NCBI GenBank assembly: GCA_011634665.1
Contig: WAEK01000038.1
Span: forward strand, 1-64,000
Reading direction: 5' to 3'
From: Mortierella sp. BCC40632
Taxonomy: Eukaryota; Mortierellomycota; Mortierellomycetes; Mortierellales; Mortierellaceae
DNA: 64,000 bases
Shown here: positions 10,554 through 21,633 of the stretch, piece by piece
Numbering within the stretch: the stretch's first letter is position 1
Layout of the letters: every line of letters begins with the position of its first letter
Position numbers and translations under genes: made by a program
The notes under the pieces: model-generated
Told to the model about the DNA's origin: nothing
Databases searched by the model: none
What the model saw: only the letters and a program-made list of their open reading frames with translations

Positions 10554-12073
10554 CTAATCGTCGATCTTAAATCGCGTAAGACTGCGGTGGTTAACTGATC
10601 GCCCATTTCGATAAGGTACAACTTTACCCTCCTTGACAAAACCTATTCGGTACGCATTGCCAGCCAGACATGCTTGAATCCAAAAAGGTCCTTTCCATTT
10701 GGCTTCTAACTTCCCTGATTTATCTTGTGCTCGCTTGTGATCAAACAATAGAACCGGCTGGCCCACTTCAAACTTGGTCGGTTCCCGGCTTTCATCGTAC
10801 AATTCGAGGAGCTCATGGTGTCTGATTACTCGACTACGGACCCTCTCACGCAGAGCACTGAGATATGCCCGTCGGTCCTGGTCCATCTGGTCTACATCCT
10901 CTTCGTCCAACAAGGTCCGTTGTCGATCATTCCCCAGGGTGAGCGCCGGCGCTTGACCAAAGACAAGTTCATATGGCGAAGCTCCCCCAACAGGAGGTTG
11001 GTGTATTCTCCACGTCCAGGTAACCCGATCGAGGTGCTCACTCCACTGATCCACTGGACTAAGTCTCTCGGATAAACACCGAGCTAACTGTCTGGTCATG
11101 AATTTGTTGTAATTCTCCACTTTTCCATTAGTTTGCGGATGGTAGGCTGAGGCTGTGACGACGTTGATCTTGAGCTTATTACAGTAGACCCGGAAAACTC
11201 CCGCGCACAGAGAGGACCCATTGTCGGTGATGATGGTCTCTGGGGCCCATATCGCGCTGTCCAATTTCGCTGGAATGCTCTCCGCACAGTCTTTCCTTCC
11301 AAGTTTGCCATTGCTACCGATTCAATCCATCCCGACAGATAACAAATGATGTTCAGGATATGGCGCTTTCCGTTAGACTCTGGCAAAGGACCAACTGTGT
11401 CGAGCCCAACAGTGTTGAAGATGGTTGGCGGTGGAGGAATCCGATGCAACTGATATCGGGTAGACTCTTTTCTTTGGAACCGCTGACATGTATCGCACAC
11501 CTCTACCATCTTTTTGATATCGGCGTACTGTCCTGGCCAGAAATATGACAAGTTCACAAGTTGGAAGGTACCCTGGATTCCTAGGTGGCCTACGACTGAT
11601 GACCCATGGCACCGTTCCAGGACTTGTTTCACTTCGGCAGGAGGCACGTACTGCTTGGACCTTCCCCCGGAGAACCTTTTCCAGAGCTTTCCTCCCATCA
11701 GGAAGTAACCAGTCGCCCGGCGTAGGATGCCTTTCCGTTTGGCCTCGCTAAGGTGTTCAAGTTTGCTTCCTGAGAGATATTCCACGATAGAATCGAATGG
11801 TTCTTGTCCTCCGGTCAGCAGTAGGATCTTCCTATTCAAGGCCTTACTGTCCTCAATATTGTCGATCTCATCGTCTAGGCCGCGGTCTTCCATCCCTTCA
11901 ATGAGCTGCATTCTGACTCTCGACAATGGGTCGGAATCCTTCATGTCCTTGCCAGGCCGATGGTGTATAATAACGTTGAACTCCCGCGATGAATGAACTC
12001 CATCGAGTAAGTCTGTTGTTTTGATGTTGGAGGTTATGCAGGTACAATATCGCTCGATGGTCGATGAACACAT
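10554..12073 (-). pseudogene. Ty3-1 integrase
   Basis: Inserts element DNA into the host genome. Zinc-binding HHCC region: HGSSVVGHLGIQGTFQ then VCDTCQRFQ (about 11,620-11,480). Catalytic core: VGLDTVGPLP with the first Asp (about 11,400), APETIITDNGSS with the second Asp (11,255) and HPQTNGKVENYNK with the Glu (about 11,130). C-terminal KLEAKWKGPFWIQ is the GPY/F module (about 10,690). No chromodomain follows before the stop at 10,554. A frame change near 11,250 separates the two halves. Confidence 0.88.
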
Positions 12074-13287
12074 GGACCCTTTTTCCTAACAGAAGATGTT
12101 CATTCTTCTTCAGGCAATAGGTCAGCCCAAGTAGTTCTCGCTCTGAGGCGAAGTATCTTGTCTCCGGCCCTGACAACTTCCGACTTCCAAACAAGATAGG
12201 CCTGTACCTGGTCTGGATAGTGATGTTCTTGTCGTCTTCGATTTCTGCAGCATGCGCCATCACATATCCGGTGACCTTGTCCGAGGTGTCCGCCGATATG
12301 ATGACGGGCCGTTTATGATCGATCATTATCAGGATTGGAGAACCCAATAAGGCTTGCTGGACATTCACGAAGGCCTCCTCATATTGCTTGTCTTCTTTCC
12401 ACGCCTTGATGAATTGGGCCGGCTTCTTGTCATAACGATACAGTTCGAACAACGGTGAAGCCCATCCCGCCAGCCACGATATGAAATCGCTCATAAACAA
12501 CACGAACCCAATGAAGCCACGGAGCTCCTTGACATTTGTGGGAGTCGGCCAAAATTGGATTTTTTTCAACTTCTTCGGGTCCGCGCTGATACTGCTCCCG
12601 CTAACGATGCGCCCCAGGAATTCCCGTTGCTTCACCAAGAAACCGGACTTCGCGCCTGAGAACGATCCATTAAACTCATCCATCCGAGCGAGCGCCACCT
12701 TCAATTGATCGATGTGATGTTGGATCTTCTCAGCTCCCAGCCCCATATCATCGACAAATGAAGCCAGACGATCCCTGAGAATGGGCACATCGAACACCTC
12801 ATACATGTGCCGGATGTACCACTGCATCGAGTCGGCCAAGCCCATGGGCAGTACAGTATACTCCCATAGCCCTCTCGGGAAGGCCACTGCTGTCAAATAT
12901 CGGCATTTCTCGGCAATAGGGAGACTGGAGATATCCGTCCTTGCAATCCCAGAATGAGATCCACTCACATCCTTGCAACCGGTAGATCTCCGTCATAGGG
13001 TCCGGGATGGGCCACGCCATTTGCTGGATCATTTTGTTCACTGGGATGAAATTGACACACACCCGATATGACCCATCCTTCTTGCTGACCAACAATGGAT
13101 TACATGACACTGGGCTACTGGACTTCTGCATCTTCCCTGCTTGAACCATCATGTCGACGTAGTCGTCCAGCACTTTGATTTGCTCGGGTGAATACTTCCT
13201 CGTGTAGGCTCTTGGCAGGGGAACACTTGCATCGACCTGGAATTCGGCTGGAGCCTGTAGTTTGCTGATGTCCAACGTACGGGACAT
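11898..13287 (-). pseudogene. Ty3-1 reverse transcriptase and RNase H
   Basis: Copies element RNA into DNA. RT begins near 13,287: YVDMMVQAGKMQKSSSPVSC, LLVSKKDGSYRVCVNF, FWDCKDGYLQSP. A frame change near 12,900 leads into WEYTVLPMGLADSMQWYIR, then the catalytic box SFVDDMGLG (F-V-D-D rather than the usual Y-x-D-D), GFLVKQREFLGRIV, ELRGFIGFVLFMSDFI. RNase H follows: VIISADTSDKVTGYVMAHA, RKLSGPETRYFASERELLGL (catalytic Glu) and VHVFIDHRAILYL. The RT is clearly apart from the chromovirus RTs in this window. Confidence 0.88.
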
Positions 13288-13480
13288 CTCTCCTGGGAGC
13301 GGGAAGCATTCTTTTTGTGTCGTTCGAAGATGCTGGTGATCTCGTCAATCCTCTCATTCACCTCGGGCAGATCTCCAACGAACACATTACGATCTTCTAG
13401 TCCTGGCAACAATCGGACAGGGGTATCGGACAGAATGTCTCGACACCTGGGAGCTTCCAGGCAGAAGCCATATTGGTTGC

Positions 13481-14062
13481 TTATGCAAAATTTGGCTGGA
13501 AATCTGCAGGCGTCTTGATAGTCCTCTCCGATATCAACACTTCCTTCATTTCGGGAGCTGCTGGGACCCTAACCAGAAGGAATACCGACGCAATGTCTCC
13601 CCTTATATCGTCCTGGATCAACTCGTACATGTCAATGATCTCCATATCACTCTGGTCGGGATCCTGCATAGCCTTAATCAACAGTACTTGCGGATCCTCC
13701 TCTTCGTCTTCGATCCCCTCCGTCTCGTCCGTTTCCTCCCCAGACTCTGAAGAGTGGTCAGAGTATTCGTAACCACTTGATCCACTGTCCTCCTCCGTAG
13801 TATCCGTCTCGATTTCCTCCCGAGGAGGATCACCGGCTTTCAGAACTAAAGGTGAGGTGCCATTCACCGCATCCACTTCAATGCGACGGTTATGCAGATG
13901 GAAGACATATTTCCCCGTGGACCACTCGGTAGTACCACGCATCTTCTCCATGAATGCCCTTCCTAACAGTATGTCAAATGGTGGATCATCCATGATAACA
14001 CATCCAATAGGTATCAACAGCCCTTCGATATTGAGTGGTACTTCTGGAACTTCACCGTTCAC
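13481..14062 (-). pseudogene. Ty3-1 protease C-terminal part and acidic linker
   Basis: Continues the protease begun in the gag frame: LNIEGLLIPIGCVIMDDPP, then FDILLGRAFMEKMRG, the conserved G-R-x-F/W closing motif, followed by an acidic Glu/Asp-rich linker (about 13,830-13,690) before the RT. The break from the gag frame falls at a run of eight A/T bases near 14,138, so gag and protease may be one reading frame in the intact element, or be joined by programmed slippage there. Confidence 0.75.
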
Positions 14063-16487
14063 CGCGGCCCTGCCATTGATCCCTTTTATCGCAATGGAGG
14101 AGTGGGAGGAAGCATTCGCGATACCCGTCTTTTTCCAAAAAAAACTTGCGGCTGATCACATTCACGCACGATCCGCCATCCAACAGTGGTTTGACTGGTT
14201 CGTTCAACACCGTAGCAGGAAAGCAGTGTGTGCTAAAATCAGACACCTCGCTCTTGAGTAGAAACGTATGATAATCCTTTTCCTCCAGGGTCAGATGGAG
14301 TGAGGGATGTTGTCTCAACAGATACGTCCTCTTCTCTTGCGGTACTGTCTTCAGAGCTTGCCCCAGCATCCTTCGGATATGAGGACTGATTCCAATGAGG
14401 TCGGCTATAGACAGCTTTTCCACCATTGTTGTCTTCAAACATTCCTCGATACTGAAGGGGGTGCGCCCTAGGGTCATCCTGATCGGCGCAGGCAGGGATC
14501 GGATCTTTTTCTTGAGGTCTGTCTTGTCTTTGGTCTTGTTCTCCTTATTGTCACCGTTCCGCGCGCCATCGACAGGGATTCTCAGGGGCTTTTGCCTCTT
14601 ACTTGACTTTGGCTTAGCCTTCTCATTTATTTTTCCTGGCGTTGGCTGACCCGTTACTTTTTTTGTCAGTCTCGGGCTTCTGCGTTGGTCTGCAAGTCGG
14701 GTCTTCGGGATCTCAACTGACACAATGTTTCGTTTGGGAGGAGCTACGCGTTCATCCGAAGATCCCATTTCAGCATCGCTGTCGCCGTAAGACCTTCTCA
14801 GGACTCTGTCCACTGTTGCCGGGTCGGCTGAAGCAGGCTGAGCCATGATTTCGGTCAATGTCTTGTCAGCTCCTTCGAGGCTCCGTAGTGGATCGGACAA
14901 GGGGCGCGAACCTTGTATCGGTACAGATTTTGCACTGGTAGCCCTCGCTAGTCGTGATACTTGGTTTGACCTGAGAGGCGTAGGTGTTATCGGGAACAAT
15001 CGCTTCGTTGGAGGCCGTGTCTCGAGTTGCCTTTGCACGCGTCCGGCGTTTGGTTTCATGGCTGCAAAGGAGTTATACATATCAGGTGGTCGACTTCCAT
15101 TGGGATAGTGAGGCTGACCATAGCTCACCATCCCTGGTAAAAATCCTGTTCGAGTTTTGTCTTGCTCATACGTGAATTCGCGAAAGTCCTCCTCGGTTAA
15201 GAACACGCTGCCAATGAACGTCTCGGCCTCAGGATACTCCATCTGGTTCTGATATTCCATCCGCGCTAGCATTGTCTTCTTCGTGGATGGCTCAGGACAA
15301 TCATTAGAATAATGACCTTTCTGACGACAGTTGAAACACTCGATCTCTTCCAATGGACGCCTTTGACGAGGTCTAACGGCTCCTGGTGCTCGAGGAGTAT
15401 TATTATTCGGCTGCTGTCTACTGATCATGATGCGGAGCTCATTCACAGCCTTAGTCAGGCTATCCAGTTCATTATCCTTGACTCCCACTTTCGCAGGCGT
15501 CTCCGGCTTGGCAGGACTGGTGGGAGGTTTGCTGGATGGAAAGCTGGAACCCTCATTTCCTTCTTTCTCGCTTTTCTCATCGTCGCGCAGACAGGCCCAA
15601 TGGCTTTCAGCTTGAGCCGCCTTTCGTGCTTCAACGACAGCTTGATCGATCGTCTTGGTCCGCTTGACATGTTTGGCAATCTCTTTCGACAGAATACCTG
15701 CGTAGAGCGCTTGGATCAGTTGCTTATCGTCGACCGTATGCCGTTTTTTCATCATGGCTCGTCGATGTCGGGCTACGGCTCGCTCAAAACGAATGAGATA
15801 TACTCTAGTGATCTCATCCTCTTCCTGCTTGCATGCTCGAATATCCTCAATCGTTCCCAGTTTCTGCCGAATATGATCAGGCGTGAAACTCTCCTCGAGT
15901 TCGTCCAAGATATCCTGGCAATCAGTTTTGGTCCTCCTGATTTCGGAGAACCAATATTGCTCAGTCGTGCCGACTAAGGCCTGTCCGAGCATCCTCATCG
16001 CGATGACATTTCTAGTCTCCTGAGGCAGGTCCCAGATATTCGAGCTGAGATACGCTCTGAAATATTCCACCCACTCGCCTACATTTTCACCTTTGGGATC
16101 GAATTTCTTTCCATGATAGACCCGCTTGTTGGCCTCAGTGATCATCTGGGGCGTGATGGGAACACGTTCCGGCACCGGTAAGGGGGCGGTAACAGAACTT
16201 GTTACTGGAGCAGGACCCGGGGTCACTCGAACTCGCCTGGTATCCACTTGTTCGATGGATGAATGATCATCTCCACTGGCGTCATCCGACTCGGATTGAT
16301 CTGGCCCCTTTTCTCTCCATTGCTGGAAGTTAGAGGCAGAGGGCATACGCAATAATTTCAAGTCCGCTTCAAAACGATCCATTCTCCGATTGTTTTGCTC
16401 TTGCGCTTCACGAATCTGCTTCAACACTGAGAGCAACTCCGACTCCGGAAATTCTGGCTCGGTTACAGGGGGTTCCTGGTGACTCAT
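14052..16487 (-). CDS. Ty3-1 gag, fused to the start of protease (811 aa)
   Basis: Long open frame beginning MSHQEPPVTEPEFPESELL, 97 bases from the 5' LTR. Capsid core: KFDPKGENVGEWVEYFRAYL and TEQYWFSEIRRT (residues about 130-190), LEESFTPDHIRQKLGT, and a basic helix around KHVKRTKTIDQAVVEA. Zinc knuckle CFNCRQKGHYSNDC near residues 383-396. A long basic/Ser/Pro tail is followed by the protease active site LLDGGSCVNVISRKF near residue 767. The frame runs out just after it. Homologous gag with the same knuckle is at 49,833-51,572. Confidence 0.9.
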   Translation of the reverse strand: MSHQEPPVTEPEFPESELLSVLKQIREAQEQNNRRMDRFEADLKLLRMPSASNFQQWREKGPDQSESDDASGDDHSSIEQVDTRRVRVTPGPAPVTSSVTAPLPVPERVPITPQMITEANKRVYHGKKFDPKGENVGEWVEYFRAYLSSNIWDLPQETRNVIAMRMLGQALVGTTEQYWFSEIRRTKTDCQDILDELEESFTPDHIRQKLGTIEDIRACKQEEDEITRVYLIRFERAVARHRRAMMKKRHTVDDKQLIQALYAGILSKEIAKHVKRTKTIDQAVVEARKAAQAESHWACLRDDEKSEKEGNEGSSFPSSKPPTSPAKPETPAKVGVKDNELDSLTKAVNELRIMISRQQPNNNTPRAPGAVRPRQRRPLEEIECFNCRQKGHYSNDCPEPSTKKTMLARMEYQNQMEYPEAETFIGSVFLTEEDFREFTYEQDKTRTGFLPGMVSYGQPHYPNGSRPPDMYNSFAAMKPNAGRVQRQLETRPPTKRLFPITPTPLRSNQVSRLARATSAKSVPIQGSRPLSDPLRSLEGADKTLTEIMAQPASADPATVDRVLRRSYGDSDAEMGSSDERVAPPKRNIVSVEIPKTRLADQRRSPRLTKKVTGQPTPGKINEKAKPKSSKRQKPLRIPVDGARNGDNKENKTKDKTDLKKKIRSLPAPIRMTLGRTPFSIEECLKTTMVEKLSIADLIGISPHIRRMLGQALKTVPQEKRTYLLRQHPSLHLTLEEKDYHTFLLKSEVSDFSTHCFPATVLNEPVKPLLDGGSCVNVISRKFFLEKDGYRECFLPLLHCDKRDQWQGRGER

Positions 16488-16583
16488 TTTCGAAAGAGAA
16501 AAAAAAATTTCTTCTTGGTTTGTTTATCCTTGGCTTTAATGTTGGACAATCCACGATTGCCCAGGTTCTCCACCAGTTTTCTG

Positions 16584-17274
16584 TGCAAAATAGTGCCTAA
16601 ATTATCATGACTCTAATCAATATCTGTTCTTCTCTATAATAGACCTCAGAGACGCAAGCAGGATGGACTAACTTACGAGAACAGGAAAAAAAAGGTAACT
16701 TCAGGACGAAGGAAGTTGCCCAGAAATAAGAAAGGAGGTCTGGTATTCTTTCTAACTAATAAGAGAACAATAGAATAGGAGTGGCTATCAACAAATGGGA
16801 TCTTGTGGTCATAATCCTTTGCGGATCAAACTGGAATGGGTCCGTGAAGTCCATGCATCGTGGCCGGGAGGACAATGAGCCAAACGATGGTCCATAGACC
16901 ATTGTTTGGGAGCCTTTCTTGAATGCAATCACCTCCAAACCGAGTCTCATACGTACCAAAATGCAGTCGTACTTCGATCTGTTAACTATCTCCTGCCGTC
17001 ACGCTGGTGAGGAATCGAGGAGAGGTATGATGAGATCTGTTCAGGACATATGCGAGAAAATAGGCCTTAGTATGAGAGAGTTTGGAGGGGGAGCATGGTT
17101 CCTGTAGAAGTTCGGAGACTTGCTGGTACCTGAAAAAAAGAGCACGCTGGAAGCGAAGTGCAAATGTATTCGGAAGAAAGAAGCTGCCCTTTATTTAGTG
17201 GGGGGGGGTGGGGTCCTTATATAGCCCCCACGGGCCACCACCGGAAGACACCTAATCGCGTTTACTACACCACA
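16584..17274 (-). repeat. 5' LTR of Ty3-1
   Basis: Direct repeat of the LTR at 9,621-10,310, ending at the ACGC duplication (17,275-17,278). The primer binding site is on its inner side at about 16,558-16,575 (minus strand). Confidence 0.93.
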
Positions 17275-18063
17275 ACGCTCGAAAGGCAAGGTCGAGCGTT
17301 TCCATTGGCATGTCTTGGTACACAAGGTTCACATGGTGCTGAATCCATTTCTTGACCAGACCGAACGCTAACTCGATTGGATTGAGTTGCGGACAGTATG
17401 GGGGTAGGTGAACAAGAATGGTACCTCGGGAGTGGATGGCGTCTTCAACCAAAGTGCTCATATGAATTCGGGCGTTATCCATTATGACAACGCTTTCTGT
17501 CAGGGGCCATGGTTGAAGATGGGGAAGGAGGTGATTCACAATGGCTTCGTAAAACTGGGCTTGGTTAAAGGTCTTGTCAATGATGTGCCAGTCAATGAAG
17601 CCGCGGCAGGAGAACACTGCCATTGCAGAAAGTCTCTTTCCTCTAGCAAAAGGAAGTGTCACAAAGGCAGGCGAGCCGATCGTCGACCACGCATGACCCC
17701 GCACGACAGCGCGCCCGTCTTTGCTTGTTTCGTCTACAAAAACCAGCTGTTCTTGGTTCAAGTGCCATGGCTTAAGGCGCGCCTTGAAGTCCTCGATTTC
17801 CCGAGGAAGAGCCTCTCGAGCGCGCTTGGTAAGTATCTTCCTGCTCAGCTTTAGGTCGTGTCGAATAGCACGACAAATGGTGCTAAGCGATAGATTCATC
17901 AGGTCTGGGAACTTGTCGCGGAGTGCTTCTTGGAGCTCCTCAAGAAGGAAGCAGGGGTGACATTCGGCACACTCTCTCACATAGTCAATAACCTCATCAG
18001 GCCATCTTGATTTTCGATCAGATACTCTTTTATGAACAACTGAACCAGTCTTGTTGAACATCA
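17275..18063 (-). pseudogene. DD34E transposase, catalytic exon (split gene, part 2)
   Basis: Exon 2 of a Tc1/IS630-type transposase. With exon 1 (26,394-26,514) and the tail (9,522-9,616) it totals 1,005 bases, a single 334-residue frame. In that numbering the catalytic residues are D151 (LVFVDETSKDGR), D236 (VVIMDNARIH) and E271 (PQLNPIEL), exactly 34 residues between the last two. The 3' splice site TTTTTGAAATAG lies just upstream at 18,064. The longer open frame reaching 18,268 is an artefact of reading into the Helitron. The gene is broken only by insertions, with no internal stop that I can see. Confidence 0.92.
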
Positions 18064-19175
18064 CTATTTCAAAAACGAGCAAGAGCGTCCATGTCAATCT
18101 ATATAATGACGCACGTAACTGACACAGCCTAAAAAGGTATCGATGCCCAAATAAGGAAAATCTCTTAAGATGCCCCTTCTGAATCGACCCCATGTCCTCA
18201 TCAAAGTGAATGACCAAATGCTCCTTTGAAAATGAATCACTTTCATCCATTAAAAGGTCGTTTTTCATTCATGAACCCTCGAGAAAAACTCGAAAATAGA
18301 ATCCTATCCTTATTGCATAGGGCGTAGATGGGTAGACTTTTTTTTTTATCATTTATTGAACATCCCAAAGAAGGTATCACAGACTTACAAAGAGTTCCTT
18401 CACCGAGTAGTCGGGTCCTCTCAAACATCTCTAATCTGATTACTCAGAAACCTACTAAAGAGCCATAAACAAGGCTCACCTCTCCCTTGCCCTGGACTCA
18501 TGTACGCTGGCATCGTTTCTTGAGAAAAGACCAGCTTATCTCATTCTGTAGATTATGTTCTTGCTCCTCAGCAAAGAGGGCCATGCATCGCATGCCATCA
18601 TAGCCTTGCAAAAGCACAAAAAGGTCGAGAGGATCTGTCTAAATGAGGAAACTTCAGTCCATGTGCGTCAGAAATCTTCCCACGAGCAGTCTTCTGGCTG
18701 AGCACAGAATGCACTGTATTCTGTGACAGGTCATGGTACACCATGTGAGGTATTTTTTTTTTTTTTTTTTTTTTTTATAGCACTCCTTTTCCCTTCCTTG
18801 ACCGCACTCCACCTTTCTTTCTTTCTTCCATCCTCCAGCTCTAAACTCCTCCTCCTACTCTTTCTTATCCTCTCCTGCTTCCCTCCTCCTCCTCCTCCTC
18901 TCAACAACCTACCCTCATTCCCACAGCCGTCCCTCGCCATCCCTCATTCACCTTAGCATTATACATTCCAGCATTGCTCGCCATCCATCGTTTCAGCAAA
19001 GGCCTAATTATTTTTCCTCTTTCCCGTAGTCGCCAGCAACCATACCCGTAAGAACCTACTGTACATGATATTTGTCTCTCTGTGTTTCCTTTTTTGTCTC
19101 TACTCTTTTTCTTATCCTCAATCTTTCATTGACTTGAGCCAAGTTTCTTTTCTTTTTGTTTTTCTTTTATTCAAG

Positions 19176-20230
19176 AAATAGAAAAAGCACCAGCTATTCT
19201 TCCTATGCATTGATAACAGAAATAAGGCAAGTGCATATGAGAGAGAGGCATCTAGGAGACCCAAGAGGTGTATGGTCTCCATTTCATTATCAACTGAACC
19301 ATTTTGAGCGTAGTTCATTTCAACGTCTTCCTTGCGTGTGCTCACCATTGACCTCGATAAGTTGGCTTTCTTTTTTTTCTTTATTATTGCAGGAAGCGCA
19401 TACATATGGCTCCTCAAAGGTACAGTCGTGGGAAGGTATGCTTTTTTTTTTTTTTTTTTTTTTTTTTTATTTGTAGAGATGTGTATGTAGCAGTTGATGT
19501 AGCAGTTGCAGTATAAAGCGAAAGGTGGTCAGAGCAATTAAGTGGAGTTGTTGCAACAGAGAGACTGGGAGCAGCTCCATGAAAGAGGTTGTAGCTGCAG
19601 TGGGTTTGATGGCATCTGCGTAGAGAGCGTAGGAGCTTTTGATACTGCTGACTTTCAGTCATCAACATAAAATGGCCAATTCCCACACTCTTTCCCTCTC
19701 TCTCACACGAACATATTCATTCAATCTCTCTCTTCATCTCTCTCTTCCATTCAAAGCTGCCTTTCACATGAATACATTGTCTTCCTCCCGTGAACCATTG
19801 AATTAGCTATTGTTGTTTGAAAAGAAACATAAAAGCCTAATGTTGATAGCATTATGGATTACGGAGACTACCCTTTTACCACTTCAATAAAGTGTGCCAT
19901 CCCCACCTAAAATGAGAACCAACTTACTGGAGCTCCTTCTGAGCCAAGGATTAGAGAGCATTGGCCTCCATACACTACTTTCAAAAAGCGAAAAAGGAAT
20001 AAAAAAAAAAAAAAAAGGCTCCACCTTAATCATTGGAGTATCCATACACAAGCTCACTGATCTGCAAAACCAACTCATACTCGGAAGTATCTCTGTGAAG
20101 AATCTACATTCCTGTGTACGACAGATTCAGCAGTAACTAATGGCTCCATGGTCTTCTTCAAGATAGAGCCCAACCTGGATAGAGTAGGGGTAAAAGTGAT
20201 ATTACATCCCTATCATACAGACACCTTTCT
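19176..20230 (+). pseudogene. Exon-like gene fragment carried by Hel-1
   Basis: Candidate exons bounded by splice-like sites: from 19,176 after TTATTCAAG (FFLCIDNRNKASAYER); 19,393-19,435 between TTGCAG and GTATG; and about 19,845-19,980 (DSIMDYGDYPFT, then MRTNLLELLLSQGLESIGL in a shifted frame), continuing to about 20,230 (SLICKPTHT, SAVTNGSMVFFKIEPNLDRV). The same order of blocks, strongly diverged, is found at 32,070-32,900, including the small exon with its GTATG donor. The protein family is not recognised. Long A/T runs at 19,441 and 19,998 interrupt intron-like parts. Present in all three Helitron copies. Confidence 0.45.
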
Positions 20231-21119
20231 CTCCTTTTCTTTCTTTCCCACGCAACACTGTCTTTTTCTTTCACGTCTTCCCACGCACATTGCACATTTA
20301 CAGAGATATTAACAACTGGAGTATGAAGCAACACTATTTGCCCTGTGTCTTTGCAATAATTGCCCCAGTTTGACTATGAGATGACTCAAACATCTCGAGT
20401 AAAACCAACTAAATGTGAGGTTTAATTACCTTCACACCCACACACACAGAGAGAGAGACTTCAAGAAAGAGTGAAAAAGAGAAAAGGAGATTAAACAACA
20501 CACTATTAAGCCTAATCTCTCCTATTGTACTTATACTTTCTGTGTCCACTACTTCACTTTTTTGTCTCCACCGCCTTCTCCCCTTCATCGCTTCATGCTA
20601 CTCAAAAACAGAGGAGCATATGAAGAGCGATATGAGACAGAGTATGCCCTTTCACACTGTCCTTGCCTTCTGTTCTCCTCTCTACCATCCTATCTCCCTC
20701 TCTCTTTCCTCACCTCAAAGATATGTCCTTTTTTTTTTTTATCCTTGGTTCAATCAGCTAAGGTTTGATCTGCGAAGGATGCCTCGAGCAAAATCACTCC
20801 AGCCAGGAGTACTCGCGATGACCCCGCTGCAATGTCCAACCTGTCCTTCTAGATCCAACAGAAATAGAAATAATATTGCAACTTTTCGAAGTGGTCGACG
20901 TCAGTATTGTCCCCTTTTCTCGGACTTGAGTCCCCCTCCTCCTCCCTCATGACCCCAGATCAGCAGACAATGACATCCAGCAATCAAGGCATGATAAACT
21001 TTGCTCCATCACTATTTCTACCCGTGATGAAGAAGGAGTGATAATAAGCTCATTCAACCCATATATTTTTCAATTAAAAGAGCTATCCAGTTGGTTGGAA
21101 CCATTTGAGTACAAAGATA

Positions 21120-21195
21120 CAAGTAGAGTGCCCGCGGCTTCGCCACGGGCACTCGACTCTCGCCTTTGGTAGTCTTTCCTTTTTCCTTCTTTCAA

Positions 21196-21230
<35 letters not shown>

Positions 21231-21591
21231 CTGCAAGAGTGATGTGAATGAGCTTACCGTGAGGAAACGCCCTCGATAGGGATGACCGTGGTAGTCAAAG
21301 GCGAAGAGCAAAGGGAAAGTGTGAGTCGGTGAGAAAAAGACATGCCTGGACACTTAGTCTCAGGGACGCTGAGTATTTACTCTGTTTCCTGTCCCACAGG
21401 AGGCTATATCTAATGTAGCTGCTGTGATGTGCACGTGCCAAGGGCCCTGCTCCTCTGATATGGGTCTCCCACCATAGATCCCAAGTCGAACTGCAAGATT
21501 AAATGAAGCAGACAGTGGGTGACTGGGTGTACTTTACTAATGCTCCACCGAATCCTTGCCCCTATCCTCTCTATCTCCCTAGACACACGCT

Positions 21592-21633
<42 letters not shown>

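Larger units (their letters stand above)
9621..17274 (-). mobile_element. Complete Ty3-type LTR retrotransposon, 7,654 bp (Ty3-1)
   Basis: Two LTRs (9,621-10,310 and 16,584-17,274, about 690 bp) differ only by a few single-base indels, pointing to a recent insertion. The element is flanked by the 4-bp duplication ACGC (9,617-9,620 and 17,275-17,278). A primer binding site TGGTGGAGAACCTGGGCA lies eight bases inside the 5' LTR. Order on the minus strand: gag, protease, RT, RNase H, integrase. Frame changes occur at homopolymers. It sits in the last codons of a DD34E transposase gene. Confidence 0.95.

Noticed and set aside
17252..18268. 338-codon ORF taken as the transposase start
   Set aside because: Its N-terminal 60 codons are the reverse of the Helitron left end. 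The true first exon is at 26,394-26,514.
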